A stretch of DNA of 64,000 nt, from the NCBI GenBank assembly GCA_963978905.1, contig OZ022256.1:56880646-56944645 (forward strand), given 5' to 3'. The translations under genes were made by a program, and so were the position numbers. Under the pieces are notes generated by a model. That model was given only the letters and a program-made list of their open reading frames with translations, was not told the origin of the DNA and ran no database searches. The DNA comes from Trichostrongylus colubriformis (lineage: Eukaryota > Nematoda > Chromadorea > Rhabditida > Trichostrongylidae). This document shows, in pieces, positions 60,401 to 64,000 of this stretch (within the stretch, counting starts at the first letter, position 1; every line of letters begins with the position of its first letter).

Positions 60401-61237
60401 TGAAATGGCTTATGGCCAATTATGTAGTATTTCTGAACTTCGAGATTTTCGAAAATCAAATGCATGTGGAGACATAAATTACGAAGAGGGCGAAAACTCC
60501 AATATCACGCGGGTCAAACCGTTTCGTGTATCACAATGGTTCTATACAGATGTTTTCATTTAGTAAAAATGTTCATCGATAAGTAAAGTTACTGTAAGCA
60601 AATTCTTTTCTGTTTGTTCTGTTCCGCAATCAATTTGGAATGTGAGAGCTTGTTGCTCAAACTTGTATTTTCTGCCCGCTTTTCTCCAAAGAAAAGTTTT
60701 GATATTGTTGAGGAGAAACGTGACCTTTCGAAGGGTCTGGTATGCCAGGAAAGAGTTGAGATCAGGCTAAACCGGGCGTCGATAGGAATTTCCGAAAAAT
60801 ACGGTCCCGTCCCGGTCGACATCATTGGAGACTGTCGCCGCGGGGTTTTCTGTTTCTATGCTTCGGCCGTCACCAAATGAGTGGGCGTCGTGGAAAATCT
60901 TGAAAAATACGACGTCCCGGCCCTAAATACGATCACTACTCTGCAACTTTGATTAGAAAAACAAAAGTACGGAAAACAGGACGAATGTTCCGCCTGATAA
61001 AGATGAATGGAATAGTAATAAGAAGTTTTTGGATAAAATTATTTGGAGGCAGCTTCTTATTTGTAGTACTGTTACGCTGACTACGGTTTTTTAAGAAAAT
61101 TCCTTTTGTTGAAATCTTCAGTCTATAGCTGAGAATCCGCGAATTTCAGGAATCTGAAGCCCGAATCCAGCAACTGGAGCAGCAGTCTTTCATCAATGAA
61201 CAGCTACTCTCAACCGTCATAGCGGATAAGAATCTCA
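3474..61237 (+). CDS. klp-12: KIF21-type kinesin-4 (klp-12 orthologue), 26 exons, 3' end outside window
   Basis: Plus-end-directed microtubule motor. KIF21 kinesins (known for the family) walk to microtubule tips and slow growth; the C. elegans orthologue KLP-12 limits axon length. Exons read from splice sites: 3474-3550, 6158-6233, 6580-6726, 6854-6919, 7006-7125, 7292-7426, 9207-9359, 9450-9575, 10168-10283, 10360-10462, 10841-11005, 11160-11313, 11553-11710, 11848-11980, 13849-14031, 14624-14681, 14808-14982, 16480-16572, 16669-16740, 18831-18928, 19887-20007, 22944-23093, 28103-28207, 30504-30644, 42123-42287, 61150-61237. All junctions are GT-AG and phases match with no stop, giving about 1,059 codons. 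The last exon ends in phase 1 before GTAAGT, so the gene continues; the WD40 repeats usual for KIF21 are missing here. Exact ends of exons 6, 15 and 20 are the least certain. Confidence 0.93.
3695..3985 (+). repeat. Second tRNA-like dispersed repeat (family S2)
   Basis: The head GGTGTAGTGACAAATGGCGC and GGTGCTGGGATCACCCCG resemble the A- and B-box halves of a tRNA-Val-type sequence. The tail GGGCGCATCCAGCGG, GGGATTGATTAGCGCCCAAA recurs, diverged, at about 33,450-33,500 (CGGCGCATCCC, ATGATTGATTAGCTGC) and more weakly at 62,355. A second head is at about 165-240 (GGTGTAGTGACAGGTGATGC). It lies in intron 1. The SINE assignment is an inference. Confidence 0.42.
3986..6157. other. Rest of intron 1, no gene seen
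   Basis: No coding exon between 3551 and 6157. Besides the family S2 repeat there is a small imperfect palindrome around GGCCACACCCC / GGCCACGCCCTC at about 5,570-5,650. First introns of nematode genes often carry enhancers, but none is identifiable here. Confidence 0.5.
7680..8290 (+). pseudogene. mariner transposase fossil, C-terminal half
   Basis: A degraded transposase in klp-12 intron 6, recognisable in pieces across several frames. GACAATCGGCGACAATCTGC (7779-7798) fits the DNRRRS region. Then come [19 protein letters not shown] with [11 protein letters not shown] (second catalytic Asp), a damaged [12 protein letters not shown] where the third Asp has become Asn, [29 protein letters not shown] and a C-terminal GICMLVHIL. 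Stops and frameshifts are numerous and no N-terminal half or terminal repeat was found. It differs clearly from the mariner at 23361-25081. Confidence 0.75.
10841..14031 (+). CDS. klp-12: klp-12 exons 11-15: neck coiled coil and acidic linker
   Basis: Exon 11 starts [20 protein letters not shown] and leads into heptad-rich sequence (LEAELLEF, then [20 protein letters not shown] in exon 12), as expected for the neck coil after a kinesin-4 head. Exon 13 is a second helix ([15 protein letters not shown]). Exon 14 ends in helical sequence ([12 protein letters not shown]). Exon 15 (13849-14031) is strikingly acidic, with [23 protein letters not shown]21 proteins carry an acidic stretch at this place. 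The exon 14/15 junction restores a Val codon (G|TA) across the 1.87-kb intron 14, which supports the pairing. Confidence 0.88.
11341..11490. repeat. Inverted-repeat element in intron 12
   Basis: GACTTTGCGATTTTGCGATT plus CTGC at 11341-11364 is mirrored at 11467-11490 (GCAGAATCGCAAAATCGCAA plus GGTC), 23 of 24 bases matching. A second inner stem is GCGGCGTCGC (11371-11380) with GCGACGCCGC (11443-11452). It fills most of the short intron 12, starting 27 bases after the exon 12 donor. Confidence 0.7.
13205..13620 (-). repeat. Dispersed repeat family C, copy 1 (minus)
   Basis: On the minus strand it reads CCTCTGCAGGAACGATCACC, CCCCCCTGTCGAGGGATTCT, CGACTCCTGGTGTACCC. The same order appears at 18,100-18,200 and, more diverged, at 27,460-27,530. 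G-runs of 8-12 bases occur at 13,456-13,463, 13,481-13,490 and 13,610-13,621. It lies in intron 14. Confidence 0.5.
14624..23093 (+). CDS. klp-12: klp-12 exons 16-22: coiled-coil stalk and basic Pro/Arg patch
   Basis: Exons 16-21 are almost pure charged helix: [15 protein letters not shown], then [73 protein letters not shown] and [20 protein letters not shown]. This is the long dimerising stalk. Exon 22 (22944-23093) switches to a basic Pro/Thr/Arg segment ([19 protein letters not shown]) followed by [15 protein letters not shown], close to the SPKQAKFKW motif of KIF21. I chose the exon 22 acceptor at 22943 (GCTTTCAG) over the CTCAG at 22918, because only 22944 keeps the phase-0 frame coming from exon 21. 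Confidence 0.88.
15965..16138. mobile_element. PIF/Harbinger-like MITE (family B), copy 1
   Basis: The terminal inverted repeats GGCCGC.TTCATACTTTG.TGTGCC and GTGCCAGCACAAAGTATGAA.CGCGGCC enclose 174 bp and are flanked by TAA on both sides (15962-15964 and 16139-16141). A GGCC-type end with a 3-bp TWA duplication is the PIF/Harbinger signature; the superfamily is inferred from that alone. It lies in intron 17. Confidence 0.78.
16767..16850 (+). repeat. Dispersed repeat family G, copy 1
   Basis: TAGTTATTTATTTTACTTGA, TATGTCAAACGACATGTCCT and AACCAAGGGGAAAGTATCTG CAGG match 19,230-19,310 (TTATTTATTTCATATGCC, AACGACATGCCTTAACC, AAGAGGGAAATTATTTGCA). It starts 26 bases after exon 19. Confidence 0.5.
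17199..17943. mobile_element. Tc1-like non-autonomous transposon
   Basis: The left end CAGGGGGTGCC, a run of nine A, AGTAATTTTGTC is mirrored at the right end (GACAAAATTACT, ten T, GGCACCCCCTG), giving inverted repeats of about 31 bp. TA flanks both sides (17197-17198, 17944-17945), as expected for Tc1/mariner insertion. The 680 bp between the repeats has no transposase frame, so it would need a transposase from elsewhere. It lies in intron 19. Confidence 0.82.
17946..18600 (+). repeat. Dispersed repeat family C, copy 2
   Basis: It starts right after the Tc1-like element. Shared landmarks with 27,290-27,830 include GCAAAAATATGTTTATCCC, CACACGGAT, TTCGCTTCTTATGTGCTT, GTGCTCATCGCTGACCTCTG CAGG, CCCAGTGTACCCTG and AGTATGTGGCTGG. 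No open frame. It fills most of intron 19 after 17,943. Confidence 0.55.
19025..19225. repeat. Dispersed repeat family D, copy 2
   Basis: GTCGCAATAAGGGGGGGGCA, AGGAAAAGGAGTCCTTTCCT, GGCTTAGGCAAAAGCATACG, CTAGATGCTTAGATAAGCAA and CCCCCCCTCATTGCGATAGC mirror the family D order. A truncated third copy is at about 58,855-58,965 (GGAAGGAGTTCCTTTTCCC, GGCTTAGGTAAAAATAG, CCTCCTCATTGTGATAGC). It lies in intron 20. Confidence 0.5.
19386..19529. mobile_element. PIF/Harbinger-like MITE (family B), copy 2
   Basis: GGCCGCGTTCATACTTTGTG and its inverted partner GCAAAGTATGAACGCGGCC enclose about 144 bp, with CCGGCAGAGCGTGGCTGC matching the inner sequence of the other copies. The target duplication is less clear here (AAT on the left, TTA on the right). 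It lies in intron 20. Confidence 0.75.
20347..20490. repeat. Short MITE-like inverted repeat in intron 21
   Basis: CAGAGTTCGCGATTCAG at 20347-20363 and CTGAATCGCGAACTGTG at 20474-20490 pair with one mismatch over 17 bp, giving a 144-bp element with no coding capacity. No clear target duplication. Confidence 0.55.
20707..20792. repeat. Perfect 40-bp-arm hairpin
   Basis: The left arm (20707-20746, starting CAAATGCAGTGGTGAGGCTC and ending TTTTTGGAC) and right arm (20753-20792) are exact inverted copies around a 6-base loop, GTCGAA. If transcribed in the klp-12 pre-mRNA it would form a long uninterrupted duplex. It could be a MITE, a palindromic duplication or a small-RNA source; no target duplication is evident. 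Confidence 0.8.
20879..20952. mobile_element. PIF/Harbinger-like MITE (family B), copy 3: perfect 74-bp palindrome
   Basis: Each half is 37 bp and begins GGCCGCTTCCATACTTTGCG; the centre is GTCACGC|GCGTGAC with no spacer and no mismatch. TAA stands on both sides (20876-20878 and 20953-20955). It shares its ends with the longer family B copies but has lost all internal sequence. It is only 87 bp from the hairpin at 20707-20792. Confidence 0.85.
20965..21290 (+). pseudogene. mariner transposase fossil, N-terminal DNA-binding half
   Basis: The frame opens with ATG at 20965 and reads [40 protein letters not shown], then a TGA at 21097 followed in frame by WYGKFEK. Further on, [14 protein letters not shown] and, after a one-base frame change, [10 protein letters not shown] give the second helix-turn-helix. 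This is the two-HTH N-terminus typical of mariner transposases, of a lineage different from the 23361-25081 copy. The catalytic half is absent. It starts directly beside the palindromic MITE at 20879-20952. Confidence 0.75.
21561..21745 (+). repeat. Pyrimidine microsatellite (TTC/TTCTTTC)n
   Basis: About 180 bases of uninterrupted C/T built from CTT and TTTCTTC units in klp-12 intron 21. It opens long false reading frames on both strands (Phe/Leu/Ser or Lys/Glu/Arg only). It is followed by a tandem duplication of TTCTTCTTCTCGGTTTTTGG AATGTA (about 21,733-21,791). Confidence 0.95.
21865..22032. mobile_element. PIF/Harbinger-like MITE (family B), copy 4
   Basis: Left end TAA then GGTTGCGTTCATACTCAGCG, with CCGGTAAGGCG inside; right end GCGGAGTATGAACGTGGCC. 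It is 168 bp long with a body like copies 1 and 5 (TGCAGCGAGGCAGAGTGGCA). It lies in intron 21, directly after the pyrimidine microsatellite. Confidence 0.72.
22394..22820. mobile_element. Fold-back element family A, copy 2 (full length)
   Basis: Ends AAGGAATCGTCCGCG and CGTGAACGATTCCTT are inverted copies. Internal landmarks match copy 1: TTTACGTTGTGTTTGCCTAA, TTTCACGCGAGAAAATG, CGGGTGGGCGGAGTCTCCGG, the ACGCATTGTAGGAACA spacer and the mirrored GCGTGAAACTTTGCATGCG. It lies in intron 21 about 120 bp before exon 22. Confidence 0.88.
23438..24894 (-). pseudogene. mariner transposase, catalytic domain intact but N-terminus interrupted
   Basis: The C-terminal 270 residues are uninterrupted (24247 down to 23438). 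The DD34D triad is visible: [17 protein letters not shown] and, exactly 34 residues after the second Asp, the Asp of SPTDYHFF. It ends [14 protein letters not shown], as mariner transposases do. The N-terminal helix-turn-helix half lies at 24702-24874 ([16 protein letters not shown] ... [11 protein letters not shown]). It is separated from the core by the insertion at 24246-24700, and the first residues (MNRRNL, 24894) are in a different frame. The break falls between DDQDLK and RRAVEAN, which are adjacent in an uninterrupted protein, so this copy cannot make a full transposase. Confidence 0.92.
24246..24700 (-). repeat. 455-bp dispersed repeat inserted into the mariner
   Basis: The segment splits the transposase frame and is flanked by TTTAA-type bases on both sides (24241-24245 and 24702-24706), which looks like a target-site duplication. 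Read on the minus strand it begins GAACCGGAAGGGGG. It closely resembles the plus-strand sequence at 28,945-29,260, which begins GAACCGGGAGGGGG and shares TGTATTCGCG and TTCCGAGTTG. It is therefore a separate transposable or duplicated element. Its class is unknown; I see no clear terminal inverted repeats. Confidence 0.7.
25646..26066. mobile_element. Fold-back element family A, copy 3 (full length)
   Basis: Arms begin AAGGAATCTCCACTGAAG and end TTCCGTGGACGATTCCTT. The body carries TTGGCCGGGTGGGCGGGACC, the spacer with TTCCTACAATGCGTCTC and the mirrored CACATTTTTCGCGTGAAG. A further isolated end, CATTCTTCCGTGGACGG at about 26,112-26,128, suggests a second truncated copy beside it. It lies in intron 22. 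Confidence 0.87.
27120..27830 (+). repeat. Dispersed repeat family C, copy 3
   Basis: AAAATAGCCGCTTCAGTACG, GCAAAAATATCCCACATCTC, GTGCTTATCGCTGACCTCTG, CCCAGTGTACCCTGG and AGTATGTGGCTGG repeat the order seen in copy 2. A more diverged copy is at about 36,300-36,850 (AAAATGGCCGCTCAAGTACG, GGAATCCTCGATTGCTAGTG). It lies in intron 22. Confidence 0.55.
28103..61237 (+). CDS. klp-12: klp-12 exons 23-26: regulatory coiled-coil region, incomplete at 3' end
   Basis: Exon 23 starts [20 protein letters not shown], matching the ISRLVMQRQTIS-like stretch after the basic patch in KIF21. Exon 24 (30504-30644) continues with [19 protein letters not shown] and a helix ending [13 protein letters not shown]. 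Exon 25 (42123-42287) contains [20 protein letters not shown], aligned to the conserved EAKxLLDH segment of the KIF21 regulatory coiled coil, which folds back on the motor and inhibits it. Exon 26 (61150-61237) is [20 protein letters not shown] and on. These four short exons are spread over 33 kb. The Ser-rich linker and WD40 domain should follow to the right of position 64000. Confidence 0.87.
28330..28402 (-). repeat. tRNA-like SINE (family S1), copy 2, head only
   Basis: Read on the minus strand: GTCTTGGTAGTGCTATGGAT, GAGCACATATGTTCGGAAAG, CATGGGACCCGTCG. The A-box-like head is clear; the body is missing. It stops directly before the TAA of family B copy 5. Confidence 0.5.
28407..28525. 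mobile_element. PIF/Harbinger-like MITE (family B), copy 5
   Basis: GGCCTCGCTCATACTCAGCG and CAGAGTATGAACGCGGG form the ends, with TAA on both sides (28404-28406 and 28526-28528). The body CCGGCAGCACGTGGCTGC and GTGGCATAGGCGGAGGC match the other copies. A further degraded copy without clear ends is visible at about 57,369-57,497 (GTGCCGGCAGCAGTGCG, GAGGCAGTGTGGCAGGGGC). Confidence 0.75.
28640..28800 (+). repeat. tRNA-like SINE (family S1), copy 1
   Basis: TCAGTAGTGTAATGGATTGG (28651-28670) resembles a tRNA A box region and GGTTCGGGTCC (28688-28698) is a B box, followed by a non-tRNA body with GAACAAAGCTTTTGCCTATA and TTTTTGCATCACGGACTGCG. The head recalls tRNA-Arg (TAATGGATAA). The same head plus body occurs at about 30,745-30,870, which argues for a retroposed SINE rather than a tRNA gene. 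Confidence 0.6.
28945..29260 (+). repeat. Second copy of the repeat that interrupts the mariner
   Basis: This segment in klp-12 intron 23 matches the mariner insertion over about 200 bp (GAACCGGGAGGGGG, GAGAAACCC, TCAAAAG, TGTATTCGCG, TTCCGAGTTG), then becomes weaker. A 121-codon open frame runs through it (28925-29290), but the frame does not correspond to a conserved reading in the other copy, so I do not call it a gene. A sequence TTAAAA stands directly before the GAACCGG start, as TTTAAAG does in the other copy. Confidence 0.6.
30158..30228 (+). repeat. 29-bp tandem repeat
   Basis: The unit AAGGCCCGTACGGTTAAATA GGCCTACTC is present about 2.4 times, with the second unit changed to CCCATATGG. 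It lies in intron 23, about 280 bases before exon 24. Confidence 0.8.
30745..30870 (+). repeat. tRNA-like SINE (family S1), copy 3
   Basis: It lacks the first part of the A box but has GAGCACATATGTCCGGAAAG, a B-box-like GGGTTCGAGTT, and the family body (CCGAAGCTTTTGCCCGTAAC, TTTCGCATCGCGGGCGGCGG). It begins about 100 bases after exon 24. Confidence 0.55.
31000..38072. other. Intron 24, 5' part: no gene seen
   Basis: Seven kilobases before the nested gene with only the family E repeat (32,110-32,450), a family S2 tail (about 33,450) and a diverged family C copy (about 36,300-36,850). Open frames of 60-124 codons have no splice context or recognisable content. An A/T-rich stretch at 36,950-37,350 is simple in composition. 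Confidence 0.5.
32110..32450 (+). repeat. Dispersed repeat family E, copy 1
   Basis: AATGGTAGGAATAATGTGAG, CATCCAAATGGAAG, GTGGTGAAATTTCTGGT, CTCCCCTCTCGTTAGCATGG CCCGCC, TCGTACTACTAAGCATCTCG and CATTCAACAA match the segment at 59,790-60,115 in the same order and spacing (about 330 bp). It lies in intron 24. Type unknown. Confidence 0.6.
38073..40174 (-). CDS. Nested antisense gene: two-helix membrane protein with TQV C-terminus (5' end unresolved)
   Basis: Function unknown; I do not recognise the family. Four exons on the minus strand join in frame: 40115-40174 (after CTCTTCACAG), 39209-39310 (after CTTTTTAG), 38957-39123 (after CTTTTCAG) and 38073-38205 (after TTTTTAG), with donors GTGAGA, GTGAGT and GTAAGT. 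They give 153 residues plus a stop. Residues 1-54 are polar ([22 protein letters not shown]). Residues 55-75 and 84-105 are strongly hydrophobic helices, joined by SREPGWRR and followed by RRAK. A 44-residue tail ends CPTQV, a class I PDZ-ligand pattern (T-x-V). The gene lies wholly inside klp-12 intron 24. No ATG is assigned: the first exon is in phase 0 and must continue upstream, possibly into the GC-rich block at 40,460-40,760. Confidence 0.72.
40460..40760. other. GC-rich block upstream of the nested gene, possible 5' exon or promoter
   Basis: This stretch is much richer in GC than the surrounding intron, with runs of CCGCCG and CGTCGT. On the minus strand it has a pyrimidine-rich 3' splice-like site (CTTTTCGCCAG, near 40,776) and an ATG at 40,708, and all three frames stay open for 40-80 codons. 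It sits about 290 bp upstream of the first sure exon of the nested gene, so it may hold that gene's 5' exon or its promoter. I could not find a convincing donor that joins in phase 0, so no exon is called. Confidence 0.35.
46310..46530. repeat. Dispersed repeat family D, copy 1
   Basis: The ends GCAATGAGGGGGGTGCATCG and GGTGCACCCCCTC...CTCATGCAATTGCG are imperfectly inverted. The inside has TAAGCCCTTAGCAAAGATAT, ATGCTTGAGTGTGTAGTTTG and GAGATGCTTAGGTGTGCAAC. The same order is seen at 19,025-19,225. It lies in intron 25. Confidence 0.5.
47160..47510. repeat. G-rich and C-rich low-complexity stretch
   Basis: GGGAGGGAGAGGGGGGGGG (47172-47190) fits the four-G-run quadruplex pattern on the + strand. 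CCCTCCCCCCTCCCCTCCAC at about 47,347 gives the same on the - strand, and a run of about 18 G is at 47,489-47,506. No coding signal. Confidence 0.7.
49273..49329. repeat. Short perfect hairpin in intron 25
   Basis: AGTGTCGAGCGGTGGGA (49273-49289) and TCCCACCGCTCGACACT (49313-49329) are exact inverted copies of 17 bp with a 23-base loop. It may be a remnant of a MITE or a folded RNA element; nothing around it decides. Confidence 0.65.
50470..50850 (+). repeat. Dispersed repeat family F, copy 1
   Basis: AATATGAAAGTAGGAATGCT, AGTGTAACAGTAGAGAAAGA, GCAGACGGGCGAGAGGC, GCAACTCGCTCGG, GAGACCCCGAGG, TAATGCGAGTTTCACT and CGGTGCCTTTGAG occur in the same order at 52,905-53,300. It is GC-rich in the middle. 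No open frame; class unknown. Confidence 0.58.
52905..53300 (+). repeat. Dispersed repeat family F, copy 2
   Basis: AATATGAAAGTCGAGATGTT, AGTGTATCAGTAGAAAATGA, GCAGACGGGCGAGGGGC, GCAACTCACCCAGCGG, GAGACCCCAAGG, CAATGCGAGTTCCGTC and CGGTGCCTTTGAG match copy 1. It lies in intron 25, 2.4 kb from copy 1 in the same orientation. Confidence 0.58.
53663..54081. mobile_element. Fold-back element family A, copy 4 (full length)
   Basis: AGAATCGTGCACGAAAAAAT at the left mirrors ATTTTCCATCGACGATTCCT at the right. Both arms include ATAAATTTATGTTGTATTTG or its complement and AAAGTTTCACGCGAAAAA. The centre holds GGTCGGGTGGGCGGGGCCTC and the spacer with TGCATTGTAGAAATTTACG. No coding capacity. It lies in intron 25. 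Confidence 0.86.
54437..54480 (+). repeat. (CT)n microsatellite
   Basis: About 13 CT units, then CTTTCTTTCTCTCCCC. Simple sequence in intron 25. Confidence 0.9.
55395..55687. mobile_element. Fold-back element family A, copy 5 (internal deletion)
   Basis: The left arm is present (AAGGAATGGTGTACGGAAAA, ATAAATTTATGTTGTACTTG, AAGTTTCGCGTTAAAAACTG, GAGGGGGCGGAGCCTCG) and the right end mirrors it (TTTTTCCGTGTTCGATTCC), but most of the right arm and part of the spacer are missing, leaving about 290 bp. It lies in intron 25, 1.3 kb from copy 4. Confidence 0.8.
56309..56734. mobile_element. Fold-back element family A, copy 6 (full length)
   Basis: ACGAATCGTCCACGGAAAAA at the left mirrors TTTTTCCGTGGACGATTCCT at the right. 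Internal landmarks as in the other copies: CCATATAATTATGTTG, TTTCATCCAAAAAAGTGAG, GGTCGGGTGGGTGGGCC and the GATGCATTGTAGGAACAG spacer. It lies in intron 25. Confidence 0.86.
57056..57245. mobile_element. Fold-back element family A, copy 7 (left arm only)
   Basis: Only one arm remains: AAGAATCGTCCACGGAAAAA, CCCATATATTCATGTTGTAT, TTGGCCGAGTGGCGGGGCC and CCGTCGTCCGCCGCGG. The spacer and second arm are absent. This is the fourth family A copy within 3.6 kb of intron 25. Confidence 0.8.
58335..58450 (-). repeat. tRNA-like SINE (family S1), copy 4
   Basis: On the minus strand: GTAGTCTTGGTAGTGCAATG, GATTAATACGGTGATCGGAA, AGCACAACGAGTTTGATTTC. This gives the cleanest A-box-like head; the B box is degenerate. 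It lies in intron 25. Confidence 0.5.
59790..60115 (+). repeat. Dispersed repeat family E, copy 2
   Basis: GGTAAGAGTAATGTGAG, CATCTAAATGGAAG, TATGGCGAAATTTCCAG, CGCCCCTTTTATTAGCGTGA CCGCCC, TCGTACTACTGAGCACCTC and ATTCAACAATC parallel copy 1. It lies in intron 25. The two copies are direct repeats 27.7 kb apart. Confidence 0.6.
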
Positions 61238-64000
61238 GTAAGTGTATTGCCTTAGCCATTTTTCATCGCAGCAATAGCCTTCGGCAATCATGGAGCAAGG
61301 TAGTGAAGGAGGCGATAATAAAAAAACGAAATTAGATGTTATGCCAGCAGACAGAGGAAGATTCATAGGCGCTGTATGGGATTGTTCGACAGTGACTCAG
61401 GCCACAATTTGAGAAAATCGATATATTCTTTGCAGTTATTCGTATTTATCTGTAATGAGGGGATGAAGTGAAGAAAGTTGTTTGATGGGGGAACACCCTG
61501 TTTCTACAAATTTGTCAGTTTGTAAAGAAACCAACGAGATCTCAGCTGAAGAATGACCATTTCCTTGGAAGGCTCCTTTAGCATGGAAAATTTCATAGAG
61601 ACTTAACCCACTCTCATCCGGTTATGCAGTTTCTGGATGGATTGCTCCTGTAGTGTTTCACAAAGGGAAAACAGCCTATGAAAAACAAAAACTCGGACGA
61701 TAGGGGGAGAGCTTGAAGAGTGGATGAAAGGGTGCTGAGGTGGATTTCTGTGAAATAATCTGATTTTGTGAAGTTTGAAGCACCTCTTGCATTAATTCAA
61801 GATCACATCCGAACGTAAAGAGCCAAAGAAAATGAATGATCAAAAAGCAAAGTTTCTATATTAAATATAGCTTAAAAGATGGAGGATTTATATGAAACCG
61901 AGCAAACGAGTGTAGCATCTAATTGAAATGAAATGTATATGAAGGAAACTTCCAAATAGGGTAGTACAGCAAAGATTCAGTGCTATGTTTGTAACCTCAT
62001 ATTCATAGGCTTCCAGAACACTGCTTATTTTACGCACCTCTCTCTTTTTCTTTAATTAAATGTATTATGGCACTGAAGGGAATAAAGCCTCAAACTCTGC
62101 CATCCGACCTATTTTTCGGCACTAATGGCTTCTGGATTAAATTCTAAATAATGAAAGATTATGGTTAAAAATTTATTTTTGGTCTTCTGAGTTTCTAACT
62201 TTATCATAAGTGAATAGTTAAAAAAATATTTTTTCTTTTGGGGGTGGGAGGGAGTGGCCTCTTCGGAGGAAACTGAGTTACACGTCTTCTTCGTGGCAAG
62301 TTCGAAAGGCAAAATGCACATGTAAGGCTTACAATCTGTAACGGAATTCGATTCGTGGCGCATCCTGGATTAGTCGATCACCGCAGTTCTTTTTTTAGCC
62401 GCCCACTATCAAGTCCCATTTCCATTTTTTTTTCTCTTGCTCATATGTATGTGCGTTGAACTTGAAAAGTCCCACCAGGAGAGCCTGTAGAAGTAGTTAG
62501 AAATAAAATAGTAGAGAACCTATCAGGTGTTCAGGCGCACTCATTACGAGTTGGTCTTTGATGTCTCATTCACACTGACTGTTTTCTGCTTTTTCCATCA
62601 GATTCATCTTGAAAGTTTATGTGATTTTGAAAAAGCCCGAGGGAAATTGAGTAGAGCCCGAAGGAAATGAACAGAAAAAAAAACTTGAGGGTGCTTCTCG
62701 GCTTCTGACTTGCGATTGAAGTGGTAAATACGCCGTTTTGGTGATTTACTTGCATGTTGATGACCTCTTCGTGTACTTCGCAGCTTGTGATTATTGTATG
62801 CTTTGGTGGGTAAAGGTGTTGTGGTTTATGTGCATTAGTTCTTTGAATGCACACCAGATCATAATCAGATTGGTGGTTTACTTTCTTGGGTCAAGTAGGT
62901 CCTTAGATAAATGCTTAGGCTGCACCTTTGCTGCTCCTGTAAGGCGCACCCTCACGGGCGCCCACCCGACCAAATCACACCTGGCCTTAGAGGAACAATT
63001 TTCAATGTGGAAGCTTCTTTCATCATCAAAATGGCTGTTTCATCAAATTATCTGCTCTTATCGCAAGTTTCCTTCTCCACGTTAGCGCCACGTTAGAAAC
63101 TTGTTCGTCTAAGGATAGGTGTGATTTGTTTGGTTGGGCGTGGCTCGGTTGTGTTCAGCAAATACAACACTGTAAGGGTGCACCGTGCAGCTGCAACAAA
63201 GGTGCAGCGTGAGCAGTTCTACAAGCCACCTGCCCCAAGAAAGAAAGGCACTGATCGGATGATCGCGTGCTGTGCTTTTAAAAACCAGGCAGTTGTTGTC
63301 TCAGTGGAAAATCGTCAACGATGACGTGTGTGATCGGTAATTGTTGGTCATTGAGGTCATGAGGATATGGGTCAGGAGTGCTAGTAAGCAAGCTCGGCTC
63401 AAAAACAAGTAGATAAAGTGCTTGATTCGTGGGGAAAGCAAAAAAGATCACAGTTCGTCTGAAAACCCTGAATTCAGCTGAAAAATCGCATTTGCTTTGA
63501 CCAGCACTAGCTTGTTTGTAAAGTTCGTGAACTCTCCGAGTTAGTCCCAATTGCTCGTTACCCTCTTTCACTGCAAGCTCAGTTCTTTATAAGGTGACTA
63601 CTAATATTGTAATGGAATTGACTGAAAAGTTTAATGTGTCGAAAGTATGTACTGCTATCAGGCAATAACTTCTGGGAATGAATTATAAAGGAGAAGGTGC
63701 AGAAGGAGCAGGAAGGGACGTGCGGCAGTACATACATATGTACGATGTTCCTTGCTCTTCCAGCTTGTTAAGTTGTAAAAGGATATGACTTTGGATAGGT
63801 AAAAAGTCAACTAGAATGATATCCCAACGACGTCGTTCTGTTCAGTGTTAGGCTCTAAAATCAGTCTTCATCAGGCTTATTTTAGGGGCACTAGGAGGAA
63901 ATGATGCAACCGGAGATCGTTTTTGGGCATGGAAATACACAAATTTGTGCCGCTATTTGTTAAAGGAAGTAGGTAAAGTACAGCGCTCTGAAAAGGCTAC
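61238..64000. other. Start of klp-12 intron 26, no exon found
   Basis: After the GTAAGT donor at 61238 no exon matching the KIF21 linker or a WD40 repeat is found to the end of the window. Two open frames near the end (63121-63324 on +, ending FYKPPAPRKKGTDR and on; 63278-63571 on -, starting MKEGNEQLGLTRRVHELYKQ) look mildly protein-like, but neither has a good splice site in the needed phase. Confidence 0.5.

Noticed and set aside
60051..60419. 122-codon minus-strand frame
   Set aside because: Part of it is the end of the family E dispersed repeat, and it is read antisense to that repeat; no domain or splice evidence.
63158..63324. Candidate klp-12 exon 27 after GTGTTCAG
   Set aside because: Joining exon 26 (phase 1) to 63159 gives a stop after five codons, and the only in-phase acceptor lacks a pyrimidine tract; the peptide does not resemble KIF21.
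63278..63571. 97-codon minus-strand frame starting MKEGNEQLGL
   Set aside because: It begins with ATG and looks mildly protein-like, but there is no match to a family I know and no supporting exon chain; listed only in the note on the last 2.8 kb.
1..64000. CRISPR arrays, operons, bacterial promoters or prophage
   Set aside because: The sequence is clearly eukaryotic with spliced genes; no regularly spaced repeats or prokaryotic gene packing are present.

Overview
The window is eukaryotic and almost certainly from a nematode, most likely a strongylid relative of hookworms and Caenorhabditis (clade V). The evidence is a kinesin gene cut into 26 small exons (58-183 bp), 3' splice sites that mostly read TTTCAG or TTTTTAG, AT-rich introns, and introns full of mariner copies, short inverted-repeat elements and tRNA-like SINEs. 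The species call is an inference; no ribosomal or mitochondrial marker is present.

Nearly the whole window is one gene on the + strand: a kinesin-4 of the KIF21 type, the orthologue of C. elegans klp-12. It runs from the ATG at 3474 to at least 61237. I could place 26 exons that keep one open frame across every junction (3,178 nt, about 1,059 residues): a complete motor domain (exons 1-10), a linker with an acidic block (exons 11-15), a coiled-coil stalk (exons 16-21), a basic Pro/Arg-rich patch (exon 22), and the start of the regulatory coiled coil (exons 23-26). The C-terminal WD40 propeller expected for KIF21 is not in the window and must lie downstream. Introns grow along the gene: many are 80-700 bp in the first half, and the last two are 11.5 kb and 18.9 kb.

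Inside the 11.5-kb intron 24, on the opposite strand, is a separate nested gene (38073-40174). Four in-frame exons encode the C-terminal part of a protein with two membrane helices and a cytosolic tail ending in a PDZ-ligand-like TQV. Its 5' end is unresolved, and I do not recognise the family.

Most of the remaining DNA is repeats. They include a mariner at 23361-25081 with intact terminal repeats and an unrelated 455-bp repeat inserted in its transposase; two other mariner fossils (about 7.68-8.29 kb and 20.97-21.29 kb); seven copies of a roughly 430-bp fold-back element; PIF/Harbinger-like MITEs with TAA duplications, one of them a perfect 74-bp palindrome; a Tc1-like non-autonomous element; two tRNA-like SINE families; and several dispersed repeat pairs. 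The first 3.4 kb, upstream of the kinesin, shows no gene: it carries one fold-back element, a 19-bp minisatellite and presumably the promoter. The last 2.8 kb also shows no exon I can defend.
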